The notes: generated by a model not told the origin, from the letters alone. Numbered from the stretch's first letter, positions 1 through 7,805 are shown. The stretch: DNA of 64,000 nucleotides from RH-AL1 sp965277735 (GCA_965277735.1 CBDIDO010000003.1:124001-188000), one strand, 5' to 3'. A program made the numbers and translations.

Positions 1-1152
1 CGCGGCGCCGACCTGATGGGCGGCCTGGATCCAGCCGAACATCAGCGCCGCGTTCTCGCGCCCGAACGCCTTTTCGCTGAGCTTCAGCGTCGGCGGCACC
101 GTGGCGATCCAGTCGAGCCCGTAGAACACCGCGAACAGCGACAGCCCGTAGAAGCTGAGGTCGAACGCGAAGGGGAGGGACATCAGGGAGAGTCCGCGCA
201 GCCCGTAGTACCAGAACAGCAGGAAGCGGCTGTCGACGCGGTCCGTCAACCAGCCCGAGGCGGTGGTGCCGATGAGGTCGAAGATGCCCATCAGCGCCAG
301 CAGGCCGGCCGCGCGTACCTCGGGGATGCCGTGATCGACGCAGGCCGGGATGAGGTGGGTGCCGACGAGCCCGTTGGTCGACGCGCCGCAGACGAAGAAC
401 GTGCCGGCGAGCAGCCAGAAGTCGCGCGACCCGAGGCCGACCTTGAGAGCGCGGATTGCGCGCAGCGCAGGATTGACAGTGCTCGTCGAAGCCGGCTCGA
501 TGATCGAACCGCCGTAGGGCGGGATGCCGAGATCGGCGGGGCGGTCGCGTATCAGGAGCGCGACGAGCGGCACCAGGAGAAGCGCGGCGGCCGCCACGCT
601 GAGCGAGGTCGCGCGCCAGCCGATGTCGGTGGCGGCCTTGGCGAGCAGCGGCAGGAACAGGAGCTGCCCGGTGGCGCTGCTGGCGGTGAGCAGGCCGACG
701 ACGAGGCCGCGGTTTTTGTCAAACCAGCGGTTGGCGATCGTGGCACCGAACACCATCGCGACCATGCCGCTGCCGAGCCCGACCAGCACGCCCCAGAGCA
801 AAGTGAGCTGCCAGGGATGGCGCATAAAGATCGTCAGGCCGGCGCCGAGTGCGAGCAGCATCAGCGCGCCGCAGACGGAGCGCCGCAGGCCGAACCGCTC
901 CATGATCGCCACGGCAAACGGGCCGACGAGGCCGTAGAGCATGAGGTTGATCGCGACCGCGCCGCTGATCGTCGCCGTCGACCAGCCGAACTCTTCACGC
1001 AGCGGCACGATCAGCACGCCAGGCGTCGATCGGATCGAGGCGCCGACCAGCAGAACGAGGAAAGCGACGCCTGCGACGACCCAGGCGTAGTGCGGTGCGC
1101 GCGAGAAGGGCGCGCGAGGCGCCGTCGGCTGGAGATCGGGCGAAGGACTCAT
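1..1152 (-). CDS. MFS transporter, 3' end outside window
   Basis: The first 384 codons of a major facilitator superfamily transporter are present; the end lies beyond position 1. The ATG at 1152 is followed by a short cytoplasmic leader and then alternating hydrophobic helices with the MFS layout: a glycine-rich helix with LYGLVGPFAVAIMERFGLRR, which is the loop 2-3 motif, and later a central loop carrying RDRPADLGIPPYG before the second six-helix half (GIFDLIGTTASGWLTDR repeats the motif). The RPxDxG-type loop resembles the oxalate/formate antiporter-like and monocarboxylate-like branch, so an organic anion or small drug is a reasonable guess, but the substrate cannot be read from sequence. 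The start shares one base with the marR stop (TGATG), so the two are translationally coupled and the regulator probably controls this transporter. Confidence 0.9.
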   Translation of the reverse strand, partial: MSPSPDLQPTAPRAPFSRAPHYAWVVAGVAFLVLLVGASIRSTPGVLIVPLREEFGWSTATISGAVAINLMLYGLVGPFAVAIMERFGLRRSVCGALMLLALGAGLTIFMRHPWQLTLLWGVLVGLGSGMVAMVFGATIANRWFDKNRGLVVGLLTASSATGQLLFLPLLAKAATDIGWRATSLSVAAAALLLVPLVALLIRDRPADLGIPPYGGSIIEPASTSTVNPALRAIRALKVGLGSRDFWLLAGTFFVCGASTNGLVGTHLIPACVDHGIPEVRAAGLLALMGIFDLIGTTASGWLTDRVDSRFLLFWYYGLRGLSLMSLPFAFDLSFYGLSLFAVFYGLDWIATVPPTLKLSEKAFGRENAALMFGWIQAAHQVGAA

Positions 1153-1592
1153 CAGGAGGGGTGCCTTCCGATTTCGATGCCTTCGACGCGCTTGAGCATG
1201 CCGCGCAGCGCGGCCGCCTCCCCGGTCCCGAAGGCCTCCGCGAAACTGGCCTCGGCGAAGGCCCACAGCGCGGCGGCGCGCGCGGTGAGGGCGTTGCCCT
1301 CGGCGGTCAGCGCCAGCACCCGGCTTCGGCGATCGTTTGGGCCCACGACCATGGCGATGAGACTGCGCGCCTCGAGCGGCCGCACGAGGTGCCCGAGGGT
1401 GGATCGATCCATGACGAGATTGTCGGCCAGATCCTTCAGCCGCATCGGGCCGAGCCGCGTCAGCCGCGCCAGGATGGCGTATTGGTTCAGGCTCAGGCCG
1501 ACGGGCGCCAGCGCCGCATCGTACGACCGCGTGACGTGCCGCGCGGCCTGTCGGAGAGCCGAGCAGCTACAAGATTCCGGTTCGTGACCCAT
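1152..1592 (-). CDS. MarR family transcriptional regulator
   Basis: A 146-residue winged-helix regulator. The core reads LSLNQYAILARLTRLGPMRLKDLADNLVMDRSTLGHLVRPLEARSLI in pieces: an alpha1-alpha2 region, the recognition helix around DRSTLGHLVRPLE and a wing with DRRSRVLALTAEG, which is the typical MarR DRR motif. An N-terminal MGHEPESCSCSALRQAAR segment holds two closely spaced cysteines (CSC) that could be redox-sensitive, an inference only. I choose the ATG at 1592 because GAGGGA lies just upstream; an in-frame TTG at 1625 would put the start inside the palindrome at 1619-1632. It sits directly upstream of, and overlaps, the MFS transporter gene, the usual arrangement for a local repressor of an efflux or uptake system. 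Confidence 0.92.
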   Translation of the reverse strand: MGHEPESCSCSALRQAARHVTRSYDAALAPVGLSLNQYAILARLTRLGPMRLKDLADNLVMDRSTLGHLVRPLEARSLIAMVVGPNDRRSRVLALTAEGNALTARAAALWAFAEASFAEAFGTGEAAALRGMLKRVEGIEIGRHPS

Positions 1593-1618
1593 CGTGTTCC
1601 CTCGCTGCCGCGTCGATA

Positions 1619-1632
1619 AGGGCAATTGCCCT
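1619..1632. promoter_or_regulatory. Putative MarR operator (14-bp perfect palindrome)
   Basis: AGGGCAATTGCCCT is a perfect 14-bp inverted repeat lying 27 bp upstream of the marR ATG. MarR dimers bind short palindromes of this size, frequently with TTGCC/GGCAA half-sites, in their own promoters. The position and symmetry suggest autoregulation of the marR-MFS operon. No other palindrome of this quality was noticed in the 60 bp between marR and the carbohydrate kinase gene. Confidence 0.6.
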
Positions 1633-1653
1633 CAATGGCAAGCGGGCTCGGTG

Positions 1654-2553
1654 TCATGGGGCCTGATGGTCGCGATAGGAGGTCTGGGCGCCGGCCCGTG
1701 TCGTCGTGTCGGCGGCGTAGGCGACCGCGTGCGACACCGCGGCGTCGACGTCGCGCGCCGCGATCCAATGCGCGGCGAAGGCGCCGATGAAGGCATCCCC
1801 GGCGCCCGTCGTGTCGCACACCTCGACGTTCGGCGCGGGCACGCGACGGACGGCCGCCGCCTCGACGATCAGGGCGCCATCGCCGCCGAGCGTGACGATC
1901 ACCGTTCCGGCGCCTCTTGCGACGAGCGCGCGGGCGGCTGCCTCGACCTCGTCGCGCGTGACGATAGGGAGGTTGGTCAGAAGGGCCAACTCGCCGCGGT
2001 TGGGTACAAGGAAGCGGGCGCCGCAAGCCAGCTCGAGGTCCAAGTCCGGATGTGCGGGCGCGGGATTGAGCAGCACGTCGACGCCGGCCTCGGCGCAGAG
2101 CGCGAGCGCGCGGCGCACGGCCGCGAGCGGCACCTCGAGCTGCAGCACGACCAGCGCGGCGCCGCGCAGCGTCTCGGCCGCCGCCTGCACCGCCTCGGCT
2201 GTCAGCGCGGCGTTGGCGCCGGCGGCGAGGAGGATGCGGTTCTCGCCCGACGGCTCGACGAGGATCGTCGCCGTCCCGGTCGGCGTGCTCCCCACCACAA
2301 GCGCGTGGCGCGTGTCGATCCCGGCCGCGTGATAGCCTGCGAGAAGCTCGCGGCCGAAGGCGTCGTCGCCGAGCCGCGTCACGAACGCCACGTCTGCGCC
2401 GCAGCGCGCTGCCGCGACGGCCTGGTTGGCGCCCTTGCCGCCCGGTCCGGTCGAGAAGCCCTCCGCCGCCAGCGTCTCGCCGGCCTCCGGCAGGCGGGTG
2501 ATGCGGGTCACGAGGTCCATGTTGGAGGAGCCGACGACGCAGATGCGGCTCAT
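1654..2553 (-). CDS. PfkB-family carbohydrate kinase (ribokinase-like)
   Basis: A 299-residue sugar kinase of the ribokinase/PfkB fold. Residues 1-20 hold the N-terminal strand and substrate motif VVGSSNMDLV; FSTGPGGKGANQAVAAAR (34-51) is PfkB signature 1, with the GGKGAN sugar-binding element; CDTTGAGDAFIGAF is signature 2, with catalytic base D253 in the GAGD anion hole. NPAPAHPD is typical of ribokinases, so D-ribose (ATP + ribose to ribose 5-phosphate) is the likeliest substrate, but related nucleoside or fructose kinases share all these motifs. The ATG at 2553 overlaps the tetR stop (ATGA) and has GGAG eight bases upstream. It is co-transcribed with the TetR regulator rather than with an ABC sugar transporter, which is unusual for rbsK and weakens the ribose assignment. 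Confidence 0.85.
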   Translation of the reverse strand: MSRICVVGSSNMDLVTRITRLPEAGETLAAEGFSTGPGGKGANQAVAAARCGADVAFVTRLGDDAFGRELLAGYHAAGIDTRHALVVGSTPTGTATILVEPSGENRILLAAGANAALTAEAVQAAAETLRGAALVVLQLEVPLAAVRRALALCAEAGVDVLLNPAPAHPDLDLELACGARFLVPNRGELALLTNLPIVTRDEVEAAARALVARGAGTVIVTLGGDGALIVEAAAVRRVPAPNVEVCDTTGAGDAFIGAFAAHWIAARDVDAAVSHAVAYAADTTTRAGAQTSYRDHQAP

Positions 2554-3149
2554 GCGCCGGTCTCCAAGCAATGCGCGACATAGAGGCGAATCGCGGTGCG
2601 CAACTCATCGAGCGGGCCGGGACCCGCTTCGGCGAGGACGCGTGCGCCCTTCAGCATCTGCAGCAGGGCGTCCGCGCAATCCTCTGCGTGGGCAAGGCGC
2701 GGCGCGCGGCGGTGCAGCACGGCGGCGATGCCGCGCCGCGCCGCTTGCCGGATCGCGGCGCGTCGGTCCTGTCCATCCGGCCGGAGATCGACCAGCGCGA
2801 CGGCGACGGCGCTATCCGCGCGCCGGTCGAGCATGGTCTCGATCAGCGCGTCGGCCAGCGCATCCGGTGGCAACGTCGCCGCTTGTGCCTCCACCCCTGC
2901 GAGACCAGCGGTGACGATCTCCGCGTAGCGCGCGAGCAGCGCGTCGGCGAGCGAGGCCTTGGTTGGAAAGAAGCGGTAGAGCGAGCCGATCGCCGTGAAG
3001 GAGCGCGCCGCGATCTCGGTCATCGTCGCCGCGTCGAACCCCTTTTCGGCGAAGACGGTCACGGCCGCATCGAGGATCGCCTGGACGCGCGCATGGCCCC
3101 GCGCCCGTTTCGGGGCACGTGCTTCGGCGGCTTCGGCGATGCTTGACAT
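2550..3149 (-). CDS. TetR/AcrR family transcriptional regulator
   Basis: A 199-residue TetR-family repressor. The N-terminal helix-turn-helix region contains AILDAAVTVFAEKGFDAATM followed by TEIAARSFTAIGSLYRFFPTKASLADALL, the classical TetR signature (around residues 24-75), then a variable ligand-binding and dimerisation domain rich in alanine and arginine. An upstream TTG in the same frame at 3167 falls inside an operator-like palindrome, so I choose the ATG at 3149. The gene overlaps the carbohydrate kinase by ATGA and is divergent from the isochorismatase-like hydrolase. Two near-identical inverted repeats (3150-3167 and 3177-3200) fill the 80-bp divergent region, so the protein very likely represses both its own operon and the hydrolase-AbrB pair. 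Confidence 0.93.
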   Translation of the reverse strand: MSSIAEAAEARAPKRARGHARVQAILDAAVTVFAEKGFDAATMTEIAARSFTAIGSLYRFFPTKASLADALLARYAEIVTAGLAGVEAQAATLPPDALADALIETMLDRRADSAVAVALVDLRPDGQDRRAAIRQAARRGIAAVLHRRAPRLAHAEDCADALLQMLKGARVLAEAGPGPLDELRTAIRLYVAHCLETGA

Positions 3150-3167
3150 TTGCGAGGATATCCTCAA
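3150..3167. promoter_or_regulatory. Putative TetR operator, site 1
   Basis: TGCGAGGATATCCTCAAC is an inverted repeat with GAGG and CCTC half-sites separated by four bases. It abuts the tetR start codon at 3149, so occupancy would block transcription or initiation of tetR. It shares GCGAGG-N-TATCCTC with site 2, whose centre lies 29 bp away. The outer part of its right arm is imperfect. Confidence 0.7.
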
Positions 3168-3176
3168 CTAACGCAG

Positions 3177-3200
3177 ATATGCGAGGCTATCCTCGCATAT
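3177..3200. promoter_or_regulatory. Putative TetR operator, site 2 (10-bp arms)
   Basis: A perfect inverted repeat: arm ATATGCGAGG (3177-3186), spacer CTAT (3187-3190), arm CCTCGCATAT (3191-3200). It lies 29 bp upstream of the hydrolase ATG at 3230, where a repressor would cover the promoter or leader. Two copies of the same core in a divergent tetR intergenic region are strong evidence for operators. Confidence 0.78.
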
Positions 3201-3229
3201 CTCGTCCGCTGGTCAACAGGGAGGCCCCT

Positions 3230-3814
3230 ATGGCTCTCGACACCCCCGTCACCCTCGATCCGAAGCGCACGGCGCTCGTCCTCATCGATCTTCAAAACGG
3301 CATCGTCGGAATGCCGACCCAGCCGCGCTCGGGTACGGACACGCTCGCCGCCGGCAAAGCGCTGGCCGAACGCTTCCGCGCTGCCGGCGCACCCGTCGTG
3401 CTCGTGAATGTCGCCTTCGCCCCGGATTTCGCCGACGCGCCGCCCTCGAATGTCGACGCGCCGATGAGCGCGCATGGCGAGATGCCCAAGGATTGGGCCG
3501 AGTTGGCGCCGGGCCTGGCGCAGCCGTCCGACCTCCGCGTCACCAAGCGCAACTGGGGCGCCTTCCATGGCACCGACCTCGACACGATCCTGCGCCGGCG
3601 CGGCGTGACGACCATCGTGCTCGGTGGCATCGCCACCAACATGGGCGTCGAAGGCACTGCGCGGGAAGCCTGGGCGCACGGCTACGACCTCGTCGTCGTG
3701 GAAGACGCGACGTCGGGCCTTTCGACCGAGCTGCACGACATGGCGATGCGCCACATCCTGCCGCGTCTCGCCCGCATCCGCTCCAGTGCGGCGATCCAGC
3801 TTGCCCAAAGCTGA
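3230..3814 (+). CDS. Isochorismatase-like (cysteine hydrolase family) protein lacking the cysteine
   Basis: A 194-residue member of the isochorismatase-like alpha/beta hydrolases. The conserved Asp is D20 in LVLIDLQNG and the conserved Lys is K106 in VTKRNWGAF. The nucleophile loop reads GGIATNMGVEGTAREA, with Gly139 where nicotinamidases and carbamoylases have Cys (T-N-x-C-V). True isochorismatases also lack this Cys, and some uncharacterised paralogues such as E. coli YecD read much the same as far as I recall, so an amidase reaction through a thioester is not expected. AGGGAGG lies five bases before the ATG. The AbrB-type gene downstream overlaps its 3' end, making a two-gene operon under the divergent TetR regulator. 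The substrate is unknown. Confidence 0.88.
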   Translation: MALDTPVTLDPKRTALVLIDLQNGIVGMPTQPRSGTDTLAAGKALAERFRAAGAPVVLVNVAFAPDFADAPPSNVDAPMSAHGEMPKDWAELAPGLAQPSDLRVTKRNWGAFHGTDLDTILRRRGVTTIVLGGIATNMGVEGTAREAWAHGYDLVVVEDATSGLSTELHDMAMRHILPRLARIRSSAAIQLAQS

Positions 3815-4898
3815 GGCAGCGAAGGCTGAAGCGGCGAGCCGCCTCGCCGCGAGCCCGCTCTGGCTGCGCTGGGTCGTCCTCGTCGGCGGATCCGCCGTCC
3901 TCGCCGGCACGCTCACCGCGCTGCACATCTCCGCCGCGCTCCTGCTTGGCTCGATCGCCGCCGCCATCGCGCTTGCGGCAGCCGGCGGCGCAGTCGCGGT
4001 GCCGGGGCCACTCTTCACGGCGGCCCAGGCGCTGATCGGCGCGATGATCGCGTGGAGTTTTACGCCCGCGCTCTTCGTCGAGTTCGCGCGGCGCTGGCCG
4101 CTGTTCCTGGTCGCGATTGCCTCGGTTCTCGTCGCGGCCGCCGGAATCGGCTGGCTGCTGACGCGCTTCCGCGTGCTGCCCGGCACGACAGCGGCCTGGG
4201 GCACCTTCCCGGGAGCCGCGACAGTGATGGTGCTCATGGCCGGCGACTTCGGTGCCGACATGCGGCTGGTCGCCTTCATGCAATACTCGCGCGTGCTGCT
4301 CGTCGCGCTCGCCGCCTCCGCCGTCGCGCACCTCTTCGACGTGAAGACCGCCGCGGCCGTCGTCGTGTCGCCGCCCCTGCATCTCCGTGAGGTCATCGCG
4401 ACGCTCGGCGTCGCCGCCGCGAGCGCGTTTGCCGCGCTCCGGCTTGCGCTCCCCGCTGGCGCGCTGATCGGGCCGATGGTCGCCTGTACCGCGCTGCAGC
4501 TGACAGGTTTGCTCTCGATCGAGTTGCCGCGCCCGCTGCTTGCCCTTGCCTACGCGATCGCAGGCTGGTCGATCGGCATGCGCTTCACCCGCGAGATCTT
4601 GGCCCATGTCGTCCGCGCGCTGCCACGCGTCGTCCTGTCGATCACGATCCTGATTCTCGTCTGCGGCGGCTTCTCGGTGGCGCTGGCCGCCATCACGGGG
4701 CTCGATCCGCTGACCGCCTATCTGGCGATGAGTCCCGGTGGCGCCGATTCGATCGCGATCATCGCCGCCGCGTCGCCGCACGTGGACGCGCCATTCGTCA
4801 TGGCCCTGCAGGTGTCGCGCTTCCTCACGATCCTGGCGTTCGGCCCGTGGCTCGCTCGGCTCGTTGCCCGCTCGGCGGCCAGCGACGAACCGGCTTGA
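3786..4898 (+). CDS. AbrB family membrane protein (putative transporter)
   Basis: A strongly hydrophobic protein of about 365-370 residues with the two-half repeat of the AbrB/COG3180 family (named after a putative ammonia monooxygenase regulator, unrelated to Bacillus AbrB). Each half has GTFPGAATVMVLMAGDFGAD or MSPGGADSIAIIAAASPHVD, the repeated P-G-[GA]-A-x(6-8) plug-like motif, followed by a helix with MQYSRVLL or ALQVSRFLT. About ten membrane helices are visible. The start is uncertain: GTG 3786 or TTG 3801, both overlapping the hydrolase end and both without a clear Shine-Dalgarno, as expected for coupled translation. The fold suggests small-molecule transport; the partner hydrolase may act on the same compound. 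Substrate unknown. Confidence 0.85.
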   Translation: MRRSSLPKAEAAKAEAASRLAASPLWLRWVVLVGGSAVLAGTLTALHISAALLLGSIAAAIALAAAGGAVAVPGPLFTAAQALIGAMIAWSFTPALFVEFARRWPLFLVAIASVLVAAAGIGWLLTRFRVLPGTTAAWGTFPGAATVMVLMAGDFGADMRLVAFMQYSRVLLVALAASAVAHLFDVKTAAAVVVSPPLHLREVIATLGVAAASAFAALRLALPAGALIGPMVACTALQLTGLLSIELPRPLLALAYAIAGWSIGMRFTREILAHVVRALPRVVLSITILILVCGGFSVALAAITGLDPLTAYLAMSPGGADSIAIIAAASPHVDAPFVMALQVSRFLTILAFGPWLARLVARSAASDEPA

Positions 4899-4901
4899 GG
4901 A

Positions 4902-5255
4902 TCAGGCGTCGGCCGGCATCGGCGTCAATCGCACGCCCGCATCGCAGCCACGCTGCCAGACGAGCAGTGCGTGGTAGCGGGCGCGGCTCGCGGCATCGGT
5001 GAGCAGGAACATGCGCGGCAGCGCGCACGGCGCATCGAGACGCAGGCGCGCCCCGCCACGCGAGCGATCGCGGATCCGGCATTCGACCAGGACATGGCCG
5101 CGCCGCATGCCGACGACCGCGTCGCGCAGCCGCGTGCGCAGGCGCTGCTCGACGCGCCGCTCGCCCGCCGTCGGCTCGACGACGCTGTAGGTGAAGTCGC
5201 CCTGCAAGGTCTCGCCGGCCGCAACGCGGCGCGCTGCGACGTCGGCCCCGCTCAT
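4902..5255 (-). CDS. PilZ domain protein (cyclic di-GMP effector)
   Basis: A 117-residue protein with both parts of the PilZ c-di-GMP signature: RxxxR at R34-R38 (RVEQR) and DxSxxG at D63/S65/G68 (DRSRGG), followed by beta-strands RLRLDAP and ALLVWQRG. It is the last gene of the flagellar motor operon and overlaps the preceding gene by ATGA. PilZ proteins act by binding a motor, pilus or cellulose-synthase partner once loaded with c-di-GMP; the position after motA-fliM-fliN-fliG-flhB suggests motility control, comparable in concept to YcgR, although it has no YcgR N-terminal domain. The cellular partner is inferred, not seen. Confidence 0.8.
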   Translation of the reverse strand: MSGADVAARRVAAGETLQGDFTYSVVEPTAGERRVEQRLRTRLRDAVVGMRRGHVLVECRIRDRSRGGARLRLDAPCALPRMFLLTDAASRARYHALLVWQRGCDAGVRLTPMPADA

Positions 5256-5701
5256 GCCGCGTTGCGCCCATCCTGCGCGTCGGCGCCGAGCCGCGCGGCG
5301 GCAAGCGCCTGCGCGAAGATTTGTGCTCCGGCCTGCTCGCTTTCTGGCGGCGCCGTGAACCAGAGCTTCTTGATCTCGACGCGCGTCTCGCGCGGCGCCA
5401 GCGTCAGCGTGAAGAACGCGGTCACCGCCTCGTGCTGGAATTCCATGTCGAGGCTCACCGAGGCCGGATCCTGGTAGCCGACCGCGAAATCGCCGGAGCA
5501 GGCGAAGACGAGCGAGCCGTCGGCGAAATGCATTTCCGACGAGGACTGCACGAGATCGGCGACGTTGGCCCAGCGGCCGGTGCGCATGAACGTGATCATG
5601 TCACCGGCGTCGATGAGGCGGAGTTCCGCCACGGTTCCGGTGAGCGCATCGACGAGAAGCGCCGTCAGGTTGGTCGTTTGGTCGGCAACGACGTGGCGCA
5701 T
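5252..5701 (-). CDS. Hypothetical protein in flagellar operon
   Basis: A 149-residue soluble protein that I do not recognise. It has no signal peptide and no membrane helix; the sequence is acidic to neutral with alternating strands such as SLVFACSGDFAVGYQDP and FFTLTLAPRETRVEIKKLW, suggesting an all-beta fold. It begins one base after the flhB stop and overlaps the PilZ start by ATGA, so it is co-translated with both. The tight coupling argues for a role with flagella or with the PilZ protein, for example as a PilZ partner, but nothing in the sequence proves this. Confidence 0.75.
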   Translation of the reverse strand: MRHVVADQTTNLTALLVDALTGTVAELRLIDAGDMITFMRTGRWANVADLVQSSSEMHFADGSLVFACSGDFAVGYQDPASVSLDMEFQHEAVTAFFTLTLAPRETRVEIKKLWFTAPPESEQAGAQIFAQALAAARLGADAQDGRNAA

Positions 5702-5702
5702 G

Positions 5703-6794
5703 CTAGCCCTTCAAGGCAGGACGGGCGGCGCGCGGGGAACGCGCCTGCAGGAAATGGATCAGTTCGGCGACGGCTTTATAGAATTCGGCGGGGATCATCT
5801 GGCTTATCTCGACACGGTCGTACATGGACCTTGCGAGAGCCTTGTCTTCGATGACCGGAATCTTATGACTTTCGGCGATTTCGCGGATCTTGAGCGCGAC
5901 GAGATCCTGGCCCTTGGCGATGACCATCGGCGCGCCGCCCTCTTCGCGCACGTAGCGTAAGGCGATCGCGTAATGCGTCGGGTTGGCGATGACGAGCGTC
6001 GCCTTCGGCACCGAGGCCATCATCCGCTTGCGTGAGCGCTCCATCGCGAGCGAGCGGCGTTTCGCCTTGACGATCGGGTCGCCCTCGAGCTCCTTCTGCT
6101 CGTCCTTGACCTCTTGCTTTGTCATGCGCAGATCGCGCTTCCACTTGACGCGCGACCACAGCACGTCGGTGGCCGCGAGCAGCGCGAAGGCGGCGAGCGC
6201 CGCGGCAATGAGCCGCGCGATCATGCCGAGGACCATGCCGCCGAGCGCCGACGGCTCCATGAACAATGTCTCGAGCGTCGCGTCGCCTTCGCCACGCAGC
6301 ACCAGCGAGCAGACGCCGCAGATGATCGCCAGCTTTAACACGTTCTTTGCAAACTCGACCTGGCCGTCGCGGCCAAGCAATCGTTTGAGCCCCGACATCG
6401 GCGACAGTTTCGACCATTTCGGCGTGATGCGCTCGAGCGACAGATGCGGCACCCCCTGCGCGAAGCCGGCGACGAGGCCGGCCATCATCAGGAGGAAGAG
6501 GATCGGCATCAGGAACTGGGTCGAGGCATCCGCCGTGAACTGGAAGATCGCCAGCGTGTCGGCCGTCGTCGCGAAAGGGTCGTGCGTCGGATTGGCGAAG
6601 ATGCGCGAGAGCGCGTCGGCGAGCGCCGGCACGCTGTTGCGCAGCATGAGGGCCGAGATCGCCAGCATCGCGCCGAGCGAGAGGAACACCGACGCCTCAC
6701 GCGAGAAGGGCACGTTGCCGCGCTCGATCGCCTCGCGCGTCTTCTTTTCCGAGCCTTCTTCTGTCTTTTCGCCGCTAGTGCTCTCGCTCGCCAT
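5703..6794 (-). CDS. flhB: Flagellar type III export switch protein FlhB
   Basis: A 363-residue FlhB. The N-terminal EKTEEGSEKKTREAIERGNV is the canonical FlhB/YscU start, followed by four membrane helices (about 33-55, 92-112, 150-166 and 185-210), the conserved cytoplasmic linker KQEVKDEQKELEGDPIVKAK, and the autocleavage motif NPTH at 271-274, where cleavage occurs between Asn and Pro and switches export specificity from rod/hook to filament substrates. The length matches the family. The ATG shares one base with the fliG stop (TGATG). The order motA-fliM-fliN-fliG-flhB is that of rhizobial flagellar loci. Inner membrane, export gate. Confidence 0.97.
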   Translation of the reverse strand: MASESTSGEKTEEGSEKKTREAIERGNVPFSREASVFLSLGAMLAISALMLRNSVPALADALSRIFANPTHDPFATTADTLAIFQFTADASTQFLMPILFLLMMAGLVAGFAQGVPHLSLERITPKWSKLSPMSGLKRLLGRDGQVEFAKNVLKLAIICGVCSLVLRGEGDATLETLFMEPSALGGMVLGMIARLIAAALAAFALLAATDVLWSRVKWKRDLRMTKQEVKDEQKELEGDPIVKAKRRSLAMERSRKRMMASVPKATLVIANPTHYAIALRYVREEGGAPMVIAKGQDLVALKIREIAESHKIPVIEDKALARSMYDRVEISQMIPAEFYKAVAELIHFLQARSPRAARPALKG

Positions 6795-7801
6795 CAGTCA
6801 GCGACCTCGCGCAGCTCGACCTCGCCGCGATCGGCCATCGCCAGCAGCGTGTCGGTGATGAGACGCCGGGCGGCGGCGACCTCGCGGGCCGGCGCGGCGC
6901 CGGCGCCGGCGAGCTCGTTCTCGACGAGGCGGCGCGCCCGCGCGGTGAGCGAGGAGAGCACGTTGGCGACGAACTCGGAATCCTTGCCCGAGAGCGCGAC
7001 GACGATCTTGTCGCTTGCGACCTTCTCGAACAGCGCCTGGCGGCTCTTCTGCGGCAGCCCGACGAGATCGTCGAACGAGAACAGCTTGGCGCGCAGCGCC
7101 TCCGCATCCTCGGGGCGCGCGGCTTCGAGCGCCTGCAGCACGTCCTCGACGTGCTCGGGCGCCATCTTGTTGATGATCTCGGCCATGCGCGCGGTCTGCG
7201 CGCCGGGCGGTGCCGGCGGGTTGAGGATGAGATCCTGGTTGATGCGCGTCTCGATCACGCGCAGCGCGGCATCCGCGACGGGGGCGAGCACGAGCAGGCG
7301 GCGCGTCACCTCGTTGCGGCGCTCGCGCGGCAGCAGCTCCATGATCGACGCGGCGACGTTGGAGCCGAGCTTCGACAGCGCGAGCGTCGCGACCTGCGGA
7401 TGCTGCTTGACGAGATAGTCGGTCAGGACGGAGGCGGGCAGCGCGGCGATCTTCTGCCAGATCGAGCCGTTCGAGGCGCCGCGCACCTCGGACATGATGT
7501 CGGCGACCTGTTCCGGCGGCAGCACGCCCGCAAGCAGGCTCTCGGCGCGATCGACGTTGCCGGACAGCTCGGCGCCGTTCGAGAACTCGCCGGCGAATTC
7601 CTCGACGAGATCTTCTAGCACGTCCATCGGCACCGAGCCGAGCTGGGCTGCGGCGCGGGTGATGACCTTGAGCTCGCCGGCATCGAAATGGCCGAGGAGG
7701 CGGCTCGCCAGTGGCTTGCCCATCACGAGCAGCAGCGCGGCGACCTTCTGTGCGCCCTTCAGGGCGGGGTAGGCGTTCTCGTAGGTCGCGTCGCTCGCCA
7801 T
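6794..7801 (-). CDS. fliG: Flagellar motor switch protein FliG
   Basis: A 335-residue rotor protein. The N-terminal domain (GAQKVAALLLVMGKPLASRLLGHF) anchors to the MS ring, the middle domain contains the EHPQ-like KQHPQVATLALSKL segment, and the C-terminal domain (DLVGLPQKSRQALFEKV and later charged helices) provides the torque interface with MotA. I place the start at ATG 7801 (MASDATYEN); upstream codons in this frame are an arginine/serine-rich shadow of fliN. It starts four bases after the fliN stop and overlaps flhB by one base. It forms the C-ring with FliM and FliN. Confidence 0.96.
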   Translation of the reverse strand: MASDATYENAYPALKGAQKVAALLLVMGKPLASRLLGHFDAGELKVITRAAAQLGSVPMDVLEDLVEEFAGEFSNGAELSGNVDRAESLLAGVLPPEQVADIMSEVRGASNGSIWQKIAALPASVLTDYLVKQHPQVATLALSKLGSNVAASIMELLPRERRNEVTRRLLVLAPVADAALRVIETRINQDLILNPPAPPGAQTARMAEIINKMAPEHVEDVLQALEAARPEDAEALRAKLFSFDDLVGLPQKSRQALFEKVASDKIVVALSGKDSEFVANVLSSLTARARRLVENELAGAGAAPAREVAAARRLITDTLLAMADRGEVELREVAD

Positions 7802-7805
7802 GGCG

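Noticed and set aside
16..1587. Long plus-strand open frame opposite the MFS transporter and marR
   Set aside because: Its product is rich in Arg, Ala, Glu and Gln without hydrophobic cores or motifs, while the minus strand encodes clear MFS and MarR proteins. GC-rich third positions open such antisense frames.
3164..4781. Minus-strand frames of over 400 codons opposite the hydrolase and AbrB genes
   Set aside because: Low-complexity Arg/Ala/Gly composition; the plus strand has motif-bearing proteins with ribosome-binding sites.
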